A DNA stretch of 64,000 nt from Clostridium lacusfryxellense. GTDB lineage: Bacteria > Bacillota > Clostridia > Clostridiales > Clostridiaceae. The DNA is taken from positions 1 through 64,000 of the forward strand of contig NZ_JAHLEB010000021.1 of assembly GCF_018861735.1 (NCBI RefSeq). Direction: 5' to 3'. Every line of letters starts with the position of its first letter. The stretch's first letter is position 1. The position numbers and the translations under genes are program-made. Shown here in pieces: positions 26,219 to 35,075 of this stretch. The notes beneath the pieces were generated by a model. It did not search any database and was not told the DNA's origin. It worked only from the letters and a program-made list of their open reading frames with translations.

Positions 26219-26443
26219 AATTTCAACCCTTTCTTCAAAGCTCACAATTGTAATTATAATACATATTATATCCATATACAACATATAATGATAATTTAAA
26301 CCATTACTAAATGAACAAAATTAAATAAAATCACAAGTTTCTACATTAAAATGTATAGCAAACATTGTAAATATGAAGAACTTATAGTACCTTTTTAAAT
26401 TAATATACATATAATATATTAAACAAATGTTAGGAGCGATATT

Positions 26444-26545
26444 ATGCCAAAGTGTGAAAAAAAGCACCATCATCACCACCATCACCATCATCATCACCAC
26501 CACCACCATCATCATCACCACCATCATGATGATGATTGCTGCTAA
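26444..26545 (+). CDS. Polyhistidine peptide (33 aa, 21 consecutive His)
   Basis: This plus-strand frame starts with AGGAG at good spacing and encodes MPKCEKK, then 21 histidines in a row, then DDDCC. A lone Cys at residue 4, the CC end and the His tract make it a likely high-capacity binder of Ni, Zn, Cu or Co, by analogy with Hpn-type histidine-rich proteins. CAC and CAT codons are mixed irregularly, which argues for selection on the protein rather than simple repeat slippage. It is too short for normal gene finders. A TATAAT-like -10 at 26410-26415 and a strong terminator at 26690-26734 frame the transcript. No metal transporter is adjacent. Confidence 0.75.
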   Translation: MPKCEKKHHHHHHHHHHHHHHHHHHHHHDDDCC

Positions 26546-26689
26546 ACCACATAATACTATGAATTTATAATAAGGATATTGAAATAGTTTAAATCATCTT
26601 ATAAGACTTTCAAATTTTTAATACATGTACCATCCACTAATAGTTGTGGATGATTTCATACAAAACTTTATCAAATTTGAAATTATTAC

Positions 26690-26734
26690 AAAGGCAGAGT
26701 TGATGTTTTAATCAACCCTGCCTTTATATTTTTT
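26690..26734 (+). terminator. Terminator downstream of the polyhistidine gene
   Basis: AAAGGCAG...GTTGAT pairs with ATCAAC...CTGCCTTT around a short loop and is followed by a T-rich run on the plus strand. A weaker hairpin (CATCCAC/GTGGATG, 26631-26652) precedes it. Confidence 0.85.
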
Positions 26735-26876
26735 ATAACTTATTGTTTGTGTATTCTTATTGATTATAATATAATGTAAGCATACAAAATTATTTATTAA
26801 ATAGAATATAATATAGGTCATATAAAGAAGAAATTCTCTATAAAAAAGTATCTAAAGAAAGGAAGTGACTGATTTA

Positions 26877-26924
26877 GTGAGTTTAAAATTAATAATTTTA
26901 TTACGCACTAAAGATAAAATATGA
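26877..26924 (+). CDS. Possible 15-residue leader peptide coupled to the kinase-like gene
   Basis: A GTG codon preceded at 13 nt by AAAGGA opens a frame for a 15-residue peptide (VSLKLIILLRTKDKI, initiating as Met). Its TGA stop overlaps the ATG of the next gene as ATGA. The downstream gene has no good ribosome binding site of its own, so it may depend on translation of this leader. Confidence 0.35.
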   Translation: MSLKLIILLRTKDKI

Positions 26925-28141
26925 AGATAGTAGATGTAATAGCACAAATTAATAAGATAGGTAACGAGTCTAAGGATAAAATTGCTCCTTTTCAAGTATT
27001 GAAAACCTTTAAAAGTGGAAGATCTGAAGCCGGAGTATTTATGGTTGAATATGGCTCTGCTAATAAAGTAGGTATCCTAAAAGTAACAAAAAATAATGAT
27101 GCCAAAGTTTTTCAAGAAGCCTATAACTTAGCATCTGAAAACAACATGCAAAAGTATATTGCAAAACTCATATCTAGTTATAAAATTCAAGATAAAAACA
27201 AGGCTACGTTATACGTTAACTTATATGACTTAGCTGGTGATGACATATACAACAGTGAGACATTTCTTGATAAAGTTCTTCATGAAGACGAACTTAAGGA
27301 CAGCATAATATTAACAATAACTAAGTTTTTGTTTACTTGGAACAAGGAGCATATAAAAAAATACTTGTCTCCAATGCATATAGTTAAGAGTGAACTTTCA
27401 TATAGATATATGGATAGCAAATACATACAAGCTTTCGAATCTATAGGTGTAGACAAAAATATAAAATGGATTTCTCTAGATGGAACTGATACACTGTTGC
27501 CTAATCCCTATTATTATTTTAATAATGAAAATATGTGGGATGATTTAACTGTAACGTGTCTTACTGGATACGCACATGGAGATTTCCAAGGAGATAATAT
27601 TATTATAACTGAGGACAAGCCTGTAATAATTGATTTTTGTGATCTTATACCAGATTGCAACGTTTTTCATGATCTCCGCTACCTTGAGTCTATAACCCTT
27701 GGAGATTGTTTAGAAATTGATAAAGAATGCGATAGAGAACTATGGAGTAAAGTTTGTGAAAGCTTAAGCTTTGGGATAACAGACATAGAGCTTCCTCAAG
27801 GACGTGGCATGAGTCTTATAAGACAACTTATGTCAAAACTCAGAAAAAACGTGAAGTTAATTGTATCTGATAGTCGTAACAGCCTATATGATCCTTCATT
27901 TCATTTAGCAGGAACTGCTTCTGGATTGATTAATATGAGAAAATATACGAGTGTAAATAAGAAAAAAGCAGCATTTATATATGCAGCATTTAATCTTAAA
28001 ATGTTTCTTAAAGATGAAGCTGTTAATATGTATGATCCTAAATTAGATTCTTGTATCGTATTTAATTGGGAAAATCAGAAACTCGGAAATAGTATTGTTG
28101 TTTTAGATCCTTGTTTAAAAACCTGTGCGCTTGTGCACTAA
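26921..28141 (+). CDS. Stand-alone kinase-fold protein (APH/TCAD9-like)
   Basis: This 406-residue protein shows every key element of a protein-kinase/aminoglycoside-phosphotransferase fold. It has a glycine-rich loop GRSEAGVF (33-40), the ATP lysine in GILKVT (K54), the alpha-C glutamate (E66), the catalytic loop HGDFQGDN (H219, D221, N226) and the metal aspartate in VIIDF (D238). A helical C-terminal lobe of about 150 residues follows. The HGD...N...IDF...DLRYLE spacing resembles the ternary-complex-associated TCAD9 kinases described near prokaryotic conflict genes, and also bacterial APH enzymes. No fused effector is present. The substrate is unknown. It has a weak ribosome binding site and may be coupled to the leader peptide upstream. 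Confidence 0.75.
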   Translation: MKIVDVIAQINKIGNESKDKIAPFQVLKTFKSGRSEAGVFMVEYGSANKVGILKVTKNNDAKVFQEAYNLASENNMQKYIAKLISSYKIQDKNKATLYVNLYDLAGDDIYNSETFLDKVLHEDELKDSIILTITKFLFTWNKEHIKKYLSPMHIVKSELSYRYMDSKYIQAFESIGVDKNIKWISLDGTDTLLPNPYYYFNNENMWDDLTVTCLTGYAHGDFQGDNIIITEDKPVIIDFCDLIPDCNVFHDLRYLESITLGDCLEIDKECDRELWSKVCESLSFGITDIELPQGRGMSLIRQLMSKLRKNVKLIVSDSRNSLYDPSFHLAGTASGLINMRKYTSVNKKKAAFIYAAFNLKMFLKDEAVNMYDPKLDSCIVFNWENQKLGNSIVVLDPCLKTCALVH

Positions 28142-28154
28142 TTTAATATTTAAA

Positions 28155-28200
28155 GGCTATAAAATAATATATGCATATTGCAATATATTATTTTATAGCC
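28155..28200. terminator. Shared hairpin between convergent genes
   Basis: GGCTATAAAATAATATAT pairs perfectly with ATATATTATTTTATAGCC. It lies between the kinase-like gene and the carbonic anhydrase gene, which converge, and could end both transcripts. Confidence 0.65.
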
Positions 28201-28208
28201 TCTTCTCT

Positions 28209-28964
28209 TTATTTATTAAACCACTTTACTTTACCTGTTTCTAACATATATTTAGCCTCTACCACTTTTATATTTCCCTTTTTCAATTCTTTTTTAATAA
28301 CTTCCGATTTTTCTATCTCAAGAGTAGAATTATTAATGTTCTCATCACATACTGCTTCAATTAATTTTTCACCTTTAAGATTTTGTGATTTTATTTTTTC
28401 ATCTGATTTAACCTTATCAATTGAAGGTTGTATTTTTTCTATTATAGTTTCGATATTCCCTCCATCTTTTTTTCCATCACTTTCTACTGCCGCCCCAACA
28501 GCGCCACAGTGTTCATGCCCCATTACAACTATAAGAGATGTATTTAAGTGCTCCACTGCATATTCAACACTTCCAAGTTCAATTTTATCCATTACATTTC
28601 CTGCAACTCGGATAACAAACAAATCACCGAGACCTTGATTAAAAATAAGTTCTGGCGGTACTCTGGAATCTGAGCAAGTAATAATTACAGCACAAGGGTT
28701 CTGTCCATTAACTAAAGTTTCTCGTTTAGCACTACTTACATCGACTTCTATTGGTTTATTTTTTTGAAACCTTTCATTCCCAGCTTTTAATCTTTTCAAA
28801 GAAACATCCGGTCTTTTTATTTCTGTAAGTTCATTAGGTTTATTCGATTGTGTCTCCACCCCATTAACAGGTGCAAACATACCAATGCTACTTCCGCCTA
28901 AGCCGCTTACAATGCTAAATGTTATTATAAATATAATTGAAACACGTAAAAATGTCTTCTTCAT
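28209..28964 (-). CDS. Exported beta-class carbonic anhydrase
   Basis: This 251-residue protein interconverts CO2 and bicarbonate. The zinc site is intact: C97-S-D99-S-R101 (ITCSDSRVPP) and H150-E-H-C153 (MGHEHCGAVGA). A hydrophobic N-terminus (residues 7-30) looks like a signal peptide or membrane anchor, so the enzyme should work outside the membrane, as some Gram-positive beta-CAs are thought to. A lysine-rich linker (about 160-200) precedes the C-terminus. It is a single gene with a good ribosome binding site (GGAGA), convergent with the kinase-like gene. Confidence 0.92.
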   Translation of the reverse strand: MKKTFLRVSIIFIITFSIVSGLGGSSIGMFAPVNGVETQSNKPNELTEIKRPDVSLKRLKAGNERFQKNKPIEVDVSSAKRETLVNGQNPCAVIITCSDSRVPPELIFNQGLGDLFVIRVAGNVMDKIELGSVEYAVEHLNTSLIVVMGHEHCGAVGAAVESDGKKDGGNIETIIEKIQPSIDKVKSDEKIKSQNLKGEKLIEAVCDENINNSTLEIEKSEVIKKELKKGNIKVVEAKYMLETGKVKWFNK

Positions 28965-29138
28965 AATATCGTCTCCTTTGTTTTTTAAATGTCTATTTCC
29001 TACCTTAACCTTCTTATTTTACCATAAAAGAGTATATAACGAATTACACATTTATACATATATTCCGCTTCTTTATTGTTCGAATTATTTTGCAAATCTA
29101 TACTGTTTATTTTATAGTCTATCAACCTATTTTTGCTC

Positions 29139-29182
29139 AAAAAAAACATCCACATATAAACTTGTACTGTTTATATGTAGAT
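29139..29182 (-). terminator. Terminator of the hydrogenase operon
   Basis: ATCCACATATAAAC pairs with GTTTATATGTAGAT and eight T follow on the minus strand. It lies about 27 nt after the hydA stop. Confidence 0.85.
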
Positions 29183-29208
29183 AGTTTTTGTTTTTTTCAT
29201 TTATACTA

Positions 29209-30906
29209 TTATTTCTGATCTTGTTTCGTATTGTAATTTACATGTAACAAATCATGAACCCTGTCCTTTAGAATTCCTGAATATAACGACTCCATTAACG
29301 GGTTGTCATCCGTACGATTAATACTATTCATTTTATCTGCCTGATATAGCCCTATTCCTCGTTTAGTTTTACCCTCTGCTTTTACGAATGGTTGACCTGC
29401 ACCACTTACGCATCCACCAGGGCACGCCATAACTTCTACGAAATCATAATGAACTTCACCAGATTTTATTTTCTTTATAATGTCATCTGCATTTTTGAGT
29501 CCACTTACTATTGCAAATTTTATTTCACGATCATTTACAATAATACTAGCCTCTTTAGCGCCCTCCATGCCCCTAACGCCGTCAAAGGCAAGAGCACGTA
29601 ACACAGCAATAGGCTGATCCGATAAAACTTTACGTATAACCGCTTCAGTTACACCTCCTGTCACTCCAAATATAACTCCAGCTCCACTACTAATTCCAAA
29701 TGGCATATCTAGTGCCTCAGGTTCTAATTCTGAAAATGTTATGCCTGATTCTTTTATCATATTTATAAGTTCCTGAGTTGTTACTACATAATCAACACTC
29801 GGGACCCCATCTTTTTTAAATTCCTCCCTACTAGCTTCATATTTCTTCGCTGAACAAGGCATAATTGCTACGCTTACAAGTTTTTTATCACCATCTTTAT
29901 AATGCTCCTTTATTACAGAAGCAAACATTTCCATAGGCGATCTACAAGTGGAAACATTTTTCATTAAATCTGGATAAGTATTTTCAGCATATTGAACCCA
30001 TGCAGGGCAACACGATGAAAAAAGTGGTAATTCTTCGTTATTTTTATGTTTTCTGAGAAATTCATTTGTTTCCTCTACAACTGTAAGATCTGCTCCTACC
30101 GATGTATCAAACACCTTATCAAAACCCATTTTTCTAAGAGCAGTGACTATTTTACCAATAACATTCTCTCCATCATTTTGTCCTAGTTCCTTACTTATAG
30201 CTACTCTTACAGCAGGCGCAATTTGTACTACAACCAAAGTATTTTTATCACTAAGTTCTTCCCAAAGTTTATCCGTTGTACTCCTTACAACAATAGCCCC
30301 AGTAGGACATACCGCCGCGCACTGACCACAGCCAACACAATTTGATTCTCCTATAGGTTCATTAAACGCCGTAGACACAGTCATGTTAGATCCTCTGCCA
30401 ACAAAATCAATTACTCCAATATTTTGTACTTCCGCACACACCCTTACACAATCACCACATAGAATACATTTACTAGGATTTCTTACTATGCATACTGATG
30501 AATCGTCTATTTCTTGCGTTTTTGAAGTATTTTCAAACCTTACATCTTTTATTCCAAAACGTTTTGCAAGTTCTTGTAGTTTACATCGAGTATTTTTTAC
30601 GCATGTTGTACAATCTCTACAGTGATTTGCAAGCAATAATTCAAGAATATTTTTTCTATACTTTCTAAGTCTCGGGGTATTTGTATATATTTCCATGCCA
30701 GCTTTAGGAGGAGTAGAACACGCAGCCTCAATGCCTCCATATTTGTTTTCAACCATACACATACGGCAAGCGCCATAAACTGAAAGCTCTGAATAGAAGC
30801 ATAATGTTGGTAATTCAATACCTGCTTTTCTAACTAATTCAAGAATATTCTTTTCATCCTTTATTTCTACAGGAACATTGTCTATAGTCATAAACTGTCT
30901 ATTCAT
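29209..30906 (-). CDS. hydA: [FeFe] hydrogenase catalytic subunit
   Basis: This 565-residue subunit makes or consumes H2. It has an N-terminal 2Fe-2S domain (C36, C47, C50, C63), a His/Cys 4Fe-4S site (about H95-C107), two ferredoxin clusters (C147-C157 and C190-C200) and the H-cluster motifs SCCPAW (298-303), MPCSAKK (349-355) and MACPGGCVSG (493-502). With the adjacent NuoF- and NuoE-like subunits it should form a HydABC-type enzyme, a class in which electron bifurcation between NADH and ferredoxin is known. It lacks the extra C-terminal 2Fe-2S domain present in the Thermotoga subunit. It is the last gene of the operon. Confidence 0.94.
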   Translation of the reverse strand: MNRQFMTIDNVPVEIKDEKNILELVRKAGIELPTLCFYSELSVYGACRMCMVENKYGGIEAACSTPPKAGMEIYTNTPRLRKYRKNILELLLANHCRDCTTCVKNTRCKLQELAKRFGIKDVRFENTSKTQEIDDSSVCIVRNPSKCILCGDCVRVCAEVQNIGVIDFVGRGSNMTVSTAFNEPIGESNCVGCGQCAAVCPTGAIVVRSTTDKLWEELSDKNTLVVVQIAPAVRVAISKELGQNDGENVIGKIVTALRKMGFDKVFDTSVGADLTVVEETNEFLRKHKNNEELPLFSSCCPAWVQYAENTYPDLMKNVSTCRSPMEMFASVIKEHYKDGDKKLVSVAIMPCSAKKYEASREEFKKDGVPSVDYVVTTQELINMIKESGITFSELEPEALDMPFGISSGAGVIFGVTGGVTEAVIRKVLSDQPIAVLRALAFDGVRGMEGAKEASIIVNDREIKFAIVSGLKNADDIIKKIKSGEVHYDFVEVMACPGGCVSGAGQPFVKAEGKTKRGIGLYQADKMNSINRTDDNPLMESLYSGILKDRVHDLLHVNYNTKQDQK

Positions 30907-30909
30907 CTA

Positions 30910-32784
30910 TTACGCCTCCTTTATAGCTTTAAATGCACATGCATCAATACAACTACCACATCTTATGCACTTATCATCATCAATTGTAAATGATGCTTTA
31001 ATTTTACCTGAGATTGCTCCAACCGGGCAAATCCTTGAACATTTTGAGCATCCCTTGCAAAACTTTGTATCAATATATATTGTCCTAAGCTTCTGACACG
31101 TTTTAGATGGACATTTTTTATCAACAATATGAGCTTCGTACTCATCACGAAAATTTTTAATTGTACTTACAACTGGTAATGAAGCTGTCTTTCCAAGTCC
31201 ACATAATGCTGTTGAAGATATTGTATCTGCAAGTTCTAATAGCATATCTATGTCTTCAAGTTTTCCTTTTCCTACAACTATACCCTCAAGAATTTCAAGC
31301 ATTCTTTTTGTACCCTCGCGGCAAGGAACACATTTGCCACAAGATTCATTTTTTGTAAAACTCATAAAGAATCTTGCAATCTCAACCATACAGGTATCCT
31401 CATCCATAACTACAAGTCCACCAGAACCTATCATTGCACCAGCCTTCTTGAGCGAATCAAAATCTAGTGGTAAATCTAGATTTTGTGTTATAAGGCATCC
31501 GCCAGATGGTCCACCTATTTGCACTGCCTTAAACTTTTTGCCATCTTTTATTCCTCCACCAATATCAAATATTATCTCTCTTAAGGTTGCTCCCATTGGT
31601 ACCTCAATTAGTCCTGTGTTTTCAATATTTCCAGTTAGTGCAAAGGCTTTTGTACCAGGACTATTTTTAGGTCCAATTGAGCTATACCATGCTGCACCTT
31701 TATTAATTATTACAGGAACATTAGCAAAAGTTTCAACATTATTTAGCACTGTTGGTTTACCAAAAAGTCCTTGTTCTACTGTTCTTGGAGGTTTTACTCT
31801 TGGCATACCCCTTTTTCCTTCGATAGATGCTGTTAAGGCGCTACCCTCACCACAGACAAATGCGCCTGCTCCTTTATTAATTTGAATTTCGAAACTAAAA
31901 CTTGTCCCAAGAATATTTTCTCCTAAAATACCATATTCTTTTGCTTGTTTAATAGCATCCGAAAGCCTATTTACAGCAAGTGGATATTCTGCGCGAACAT
32001 AGATAAATCCCTTTTGTGCACCACAGGCAACTGCTGCAATTATTATTCCCTCGAGCACTCTATGTGGATCTCCCTCCATTAAACTCCTATCCATAAATGC
32101 TCCAGGGTCACCTTCGTCACCATTACATACAATATATTTAGTCTTTTCCTTTTGGCGCTGAACCTGGCTCCATTTACTACCAGTAGGAAATCCACCGCCT
32201 CCACGTCCTCTTAATTTTGACTCTGTTATTTCATTAATGATATCAATTGAACTCATTTCAAATAACACCTTTTCAAGTGCAGAATACCCCCCTACAGCTA
32301 TATATTCTTCTATTGATGTAGCATCAATATGTCCGCAATGTTCAAGCGCAACTCTAGTTTGTTTTTTATAAAAAGTAATTTCTTCCTGTTTCCTATATAT
32401 TTGTCCATCTTTAGTGTATGCCAGTCTCTCAACACATTCATCTTTAACTATAGTTTTATCAACAATTTCTTGACAATCTTCTAACTTTACTTTTAAATAT
32501 AAATATCCAAATGGTTCAATTCTAACGAGAGGACCCATTTCACAAAATCCATGACATCCACTTTTTTTAATTCCAACAGTGTCATCATGTGGTTCTTTCT
32601 CAAGGTTTACTTCACAATTTATGCCCTTTTCCTTCATAATTCTTATTAGCTCATCATAAATTTCTAATGAACCACCTGCAATACATCCAGTACCAGCACA
32701 TATTAGAATTTTTTTCTTTTCCTTTGCAAACCTGTTTTTATATATATTTCTAGTTTCAATTAAATCATTTCTATTAAGAAGCAT
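30910..32784 (-). CDS. hydB: Hydrogenase NuoF-like flavoprotein subunit
   Basis: This 624-residue subunit oxidises or reduces NAD(H). It has an N-terminal thioredoxin-like 2Fe-2S domain (CAGTGCIAGG ... CHGFCEMGP), an FMN/NAD-binding NuoF core (GRGGGGFPTGSKW; GDEGDPGAFMDR), an SLBB region and a 4Fe-4S site (SCGKCVPCREG). Two C-terminal ferredoxin clusters (CKGCSKCSRICP and CIRCGSCIDACA) complete it. The architecture is that of HydB in trimeric hydrogenases. The gene lies 3 nt upstream of hydA and 1 nt after hydC, so the operon is tightly coupled. Confidence 0.94.
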   Translation of the reverse strand: MLLNRNDLIETRNIYKNRFAKEKKKILICAGTGCIAGGSLEIYDELIRIMKEKGINCEVNLEKEPHDDTVGIKKSGCHGFCEMGPLVRIEPFGYLYLKVKLEDCQEIVDKTIVKDECVERLAYTKDGQIYRKQEEITFYKKQTRVALEHCGHIDATSIEEYIAVGGYSALEKVLFEMSSIDIINEITESKLRGRGGGGFPTGSKWSQVQRQKEKTKYIVCNGDEGDPGAFMDRSLMEGDPHRVLEGIIIAAVACGAQKGFIYVRAEYPLAVNRLSDAIKQAKEYGILGENILGTSFSFEIQINKGAGAFVCGEGSALTASIEGKRGMPRVKPPRTVEQGLFGKPTVLNNVETFANVPVIINKGAAWYSSIGPKNSPGTKAFALTGNIENTGLIEVPMGATLREIIFDIGGGIKDGKKFKAVQIGGPSGGCLITQNLDLPLDFDSLKKAGAMIGSGGLVVMDEDTCMVEIARFFMSFTKNESCGKCVPCREGTKRMLEILEGIVVGKGKLEDIDMLLELADTISSTALCGLGKTASLPVVSTIKNFRDEYEAHIVDKKCPSKTCQKLRTIYIDTKFCKGCSKCSRICPVGAISGKIKASFTIDDDKCIRCGSCIDACAFKAIKEA

Positions 32785-32785
32785 A

Positions 32786-33262
32786 TTATTTTTCCTCCTT
32801 AAGAGTTTTTAAAAGCTCCATAGCTTTATCAGGTGTCATAGAACCATGTACCTTTTCATTAATAGTTATAGCTGGTGCTAGTCCACATACACCCAAACAC
32901 GAAACCGTTTCCAAGGTGAACATAAAATCATCCGTAGTGGTTTTAGTTTCAGAAAGTTGTAAATGATTTCTTAACTTCTCTAAAATAGGAACCGATTTTC
33001 TAACATGACAGGCCGTGCCATCACATATTTTAATTATAAACTTGCCTTTAGGTTGTAACGAAAAGTTTTCATAAAAAGTTGCCACACTATATATTTTTGC
33101 GCGACTCATACCGAGCTTTTCTGAAAGATATGCAAATACCTCCTTAGGTAAATACCTATAACATTCTTGTGTATCCTGCAATATTGCAATAATATTACTA
33201 GCCTTAAATTCATGATTTTGTAATATAGTATCAAGATTATTATAATCAAATGTAGTATTCAT
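32786..33262 (-). CDS. hydC: Hydrogenase NuoE-like 2Fe-2S subunit
   Basis: This 158-residue subunit has a helical N-terminal part and a thioredoxin-like 2Fe-2S domain with the four cysteines in CDGTACHVRKS and CLGVCGLAP. It passes electrons within the trimeric hydrogenase. The ATG at 33262 follows AAGGGGGAG; the 15-residue upstream extension has no ribosome binding site. It is the first gene of the operon, with a strong sigma-A promoter about 105 nt upstream. Confidence 0.93.
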   Translation of the reverse strand: MNTTFDYNNLDTILQNHEFKASNIIAILQDTQECYRYLPKEVFAYLSEKLGMSRAKIYSVATFYENFSLQPKGKFIIKICDGTACHVRKSVPILEKLRNHLQLSETKTTTDDFMFTLETVSCLGVCGLAPAITINEKVHGSMTPDKAMELLKTLKEEK

Positions 33263-33366
33263 TTCTCTCCCCCTTGTAAATTTAGGAAATTGATATTTTT
33301 TTAACAATAGATCATTGAAAACGTTTGTTGTAAACCTCCCAACTATGTATTTATTTAATTGTTCTA

Positions 33367-33395
33367 ATTGTAGTTAAAATATATTTGTTTGTCAA
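33367..33395 (-). promoter_or_regulatory. hydCBA promoter
   Basis: On the minus strand TTGACA (33390-33395) and TACAAT (33367-33372) are separated by 17 nt. It is near-consensus for the housekeeping sigma factor and leaves a leader of about 100 nt. I found no convincing Rex operator. Confidence 0.75.
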
Positions 33396-33433
33396 CGCGA
33401 TAATGCAAAATAAAATATTTTATACTAAAAATA

Positions 33434-34072
33434 TTAAACTTTGCATTTACCATTTGCTTTTAAACCAGCTAACTTTTCTAAATATAATAATATTTGGTTC
33501 GCACCCAATGCCAGCCCTGCAGACATTATAGTTCCCCATAATATTTTGGGAAGATAATTCATCCTAAGACCATCAAATAGAATAACCCCTAGACCACCAG
33601 CATTTATTACCGAGGCAATAGTTGCTATACCAATTGTAGTTATAGTCGCAATCCTTACTCCCCCGAGTATTATAGGAAGTGCCAAAGGTAATTGTATTTT
33701 CAAAAATAGCTCAATTGAATTAAACCCCATACCTATGCCAGCTTCAATAATTGCTGGGTCTATAGCCTGAAATGCTGCAAATATGTTTCTAACTAATATA
33801 TACTGATTATATATTACTAAAACAAAAATTGCTGTCCCTTTTCCAAGTCCTAATATAGGTATCAATAAAGCAAACAATGCTAAGCTCGGAATTGAATAAA
33901 TAACTCCAAGCGAGGATAACACTATCGTAGATAAAACCTTTGATCTTAGAATTAGAAGTGATACAGGAATTGCAATCACTAGTGATATAGAAATACTAAG
34001 TGCTACAATTTGAAGGTGCTCTGACATCAGAAGTAACATACTATCATAATTCTTTAATAAGTATGAAATCAT
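33434..34072 (-). CDS. Osmoprotectant ABC transporter permease
   Basis: This 212-residue permease has about five to six membrane segments and the binding-protein-dependent loop (EAGIGMGFNSIELFLKIQLPLALP). It belongs to the OpuCB/OpuBB family for glycine betaine, carnitine or choline uptake. The operon contains a second permease gene, a binding protein and an ATPase. It is the last gene of the operon, starting 4 nt inside the ATPase gene end. Confidence 0.9.
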   Translation of the reverse strand: MISYLLKNYDSMLLLMSEHLQIVALSISISLVIAIPVSLLILRSKVLSTIVLSSLGVIYSIPSLALFALLIPILGLGKGTAIFVLVIYNQYILVRNIFAAFQAIDPAIIEAGIGMGFNSIELFLKIQLPLALPIILGGVRIATITTIGIATIASVINAGGLGVILFDGLRMNYLPKILWGTIMSAGLALGANQILLYLEKLAGLKANGKCKV

Positions 34073-35043
34073 GAGATATCCCCCTGTATTGATTTCTTTA
34101 TTTTTAACTCTTTAGGTGTAATCATTCCAACTACTTCATGATTGTCTTTTTCAACAATTATGTAGTCAATGTCTCCTGTAAGGAAATATGTTAGCAACTT
34201 TTGCAAATCTATATTTTCATTAACTCTTATGTCGCCATTCTTTTCTTTTAATTCAAAAGGAATCATTACGTCCCTTGCATGTAAGAACTTAAGCTTTTGG
34301 AGAATGTCCTCTGAGGAAACCAAATTTGAAACAAATTCATTAGCTGGATTAAATAATATATTTCGCGGAGTATCAAATTGTTGCACTGCCCCTTTATCCA
34401 TTATAATTACTTTGTCCCCTAATTTAAAAGCTTCATTTACATCATGAGTCACAAAAAGTATTGTCTTATTTAGTTCCTTTTGAATTTTTAAGATTTCATC
34501 TTGAAGATTTAACCTTGTTATGGCATCTAATGCTCCAAAAGGTTCATCCATCAGCATAATCTCAGGATCAGCAGCCATAGCTCTTGCTATACCAACTCTT
34601 TGCTGTTGGCCTCCTGATAATTGTCTTGGATATCTTTTTTTATATTCCTTAGAAGGAATTTTCATTAGATCAAGTAGTGCATCAACTCTTTGAGATGTAT
34701 CTTTTTTATTCCACTTTAAAATATTTGGAACAGTCGCGATATTTTCCGCAACTGTCATATGAGGAAACAACCCCACCTGCTGAATTACATATCCAATCTT
34801 TTGTCTATGTTTTTCTGCAGGCAATTTTTTTATATTTTCGCCAAAGAATAATATTTCCCCCGAGCTTAATTCGTGAATTCTATTAATCATTTTCAAAAGC
34901 GTAGTCTTACCTGAGCCAGAAGTCCCGAGAATTGTTATAAAACTACCTTCCTCTATGCTAGCACTTACATCAGTTACAGCATATTGCTCTGAACTAGAAA
35001 ATTTTTTACTTACTTTATCAAACTCAATTGCTATTCTTTTCAA
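34069..35043 (-). CDS. Osmoprotectant ABC transporter ATPase
   Basis: This 324-residue ATPase has Walker A GTSGSGKTT (residues 40-48), signature LSGGQQQRVGIARAM and Walker B IMLMDEPFGALD. A C-terminal segment (about 255-322) resembles a CBS domain, known in OpuA/OpuC ATPases to sense ionic strength. Only about one CBS motif fits in the remaining length, where many homologues have two. It energises both permeases of the operon. Confidence 0.9.
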   Translation of the reverse strand: MKRIAIEFDKVSKKFSSSEQYAVTDVSASIEEGSFITILGTSGSGKTTLLKMINRIHELSSGEILFFGENIKKLPAEKHRQKIGYVIQQVGLFPHMTVAENIATVPNILKWNKKDTSQRVDALLDLMKIPSKEYKKRYPRQLSGGQQQRVGIARAMAADPEIMLMDEPFGALDAITRLNLQDEILKIQKELNKTILFVTHDVNEAFKLGDKVIIMDKGAVQQFDTPRNILFNPANEFVSNLVSSEDILQKLKFLHARDVMIPFELKEKNGDIRVNENIDLQKLLTYFLTGDIDYIIVEKDNHEVVGMITPKELKIKKSIQGDIS

Positions 35044-35075
35044 AGTCTATGCCTCCCTCATTTTAATTTCTAATT

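Noticed and set aside
26321-26527. Minus-strand frame rich in Met and Val opposite the polyhistidine gene
   Set aside because: It is simply the complement of the CAC/CAT tract (GTG/ATG codons) and lacks a ribosome binding site.
31250-31885. 211-residue plus-strand open frame
   Set aside because: Antisense shadow of hydB; Pro/Ser-rich translation is typical of a reversed coding strand.
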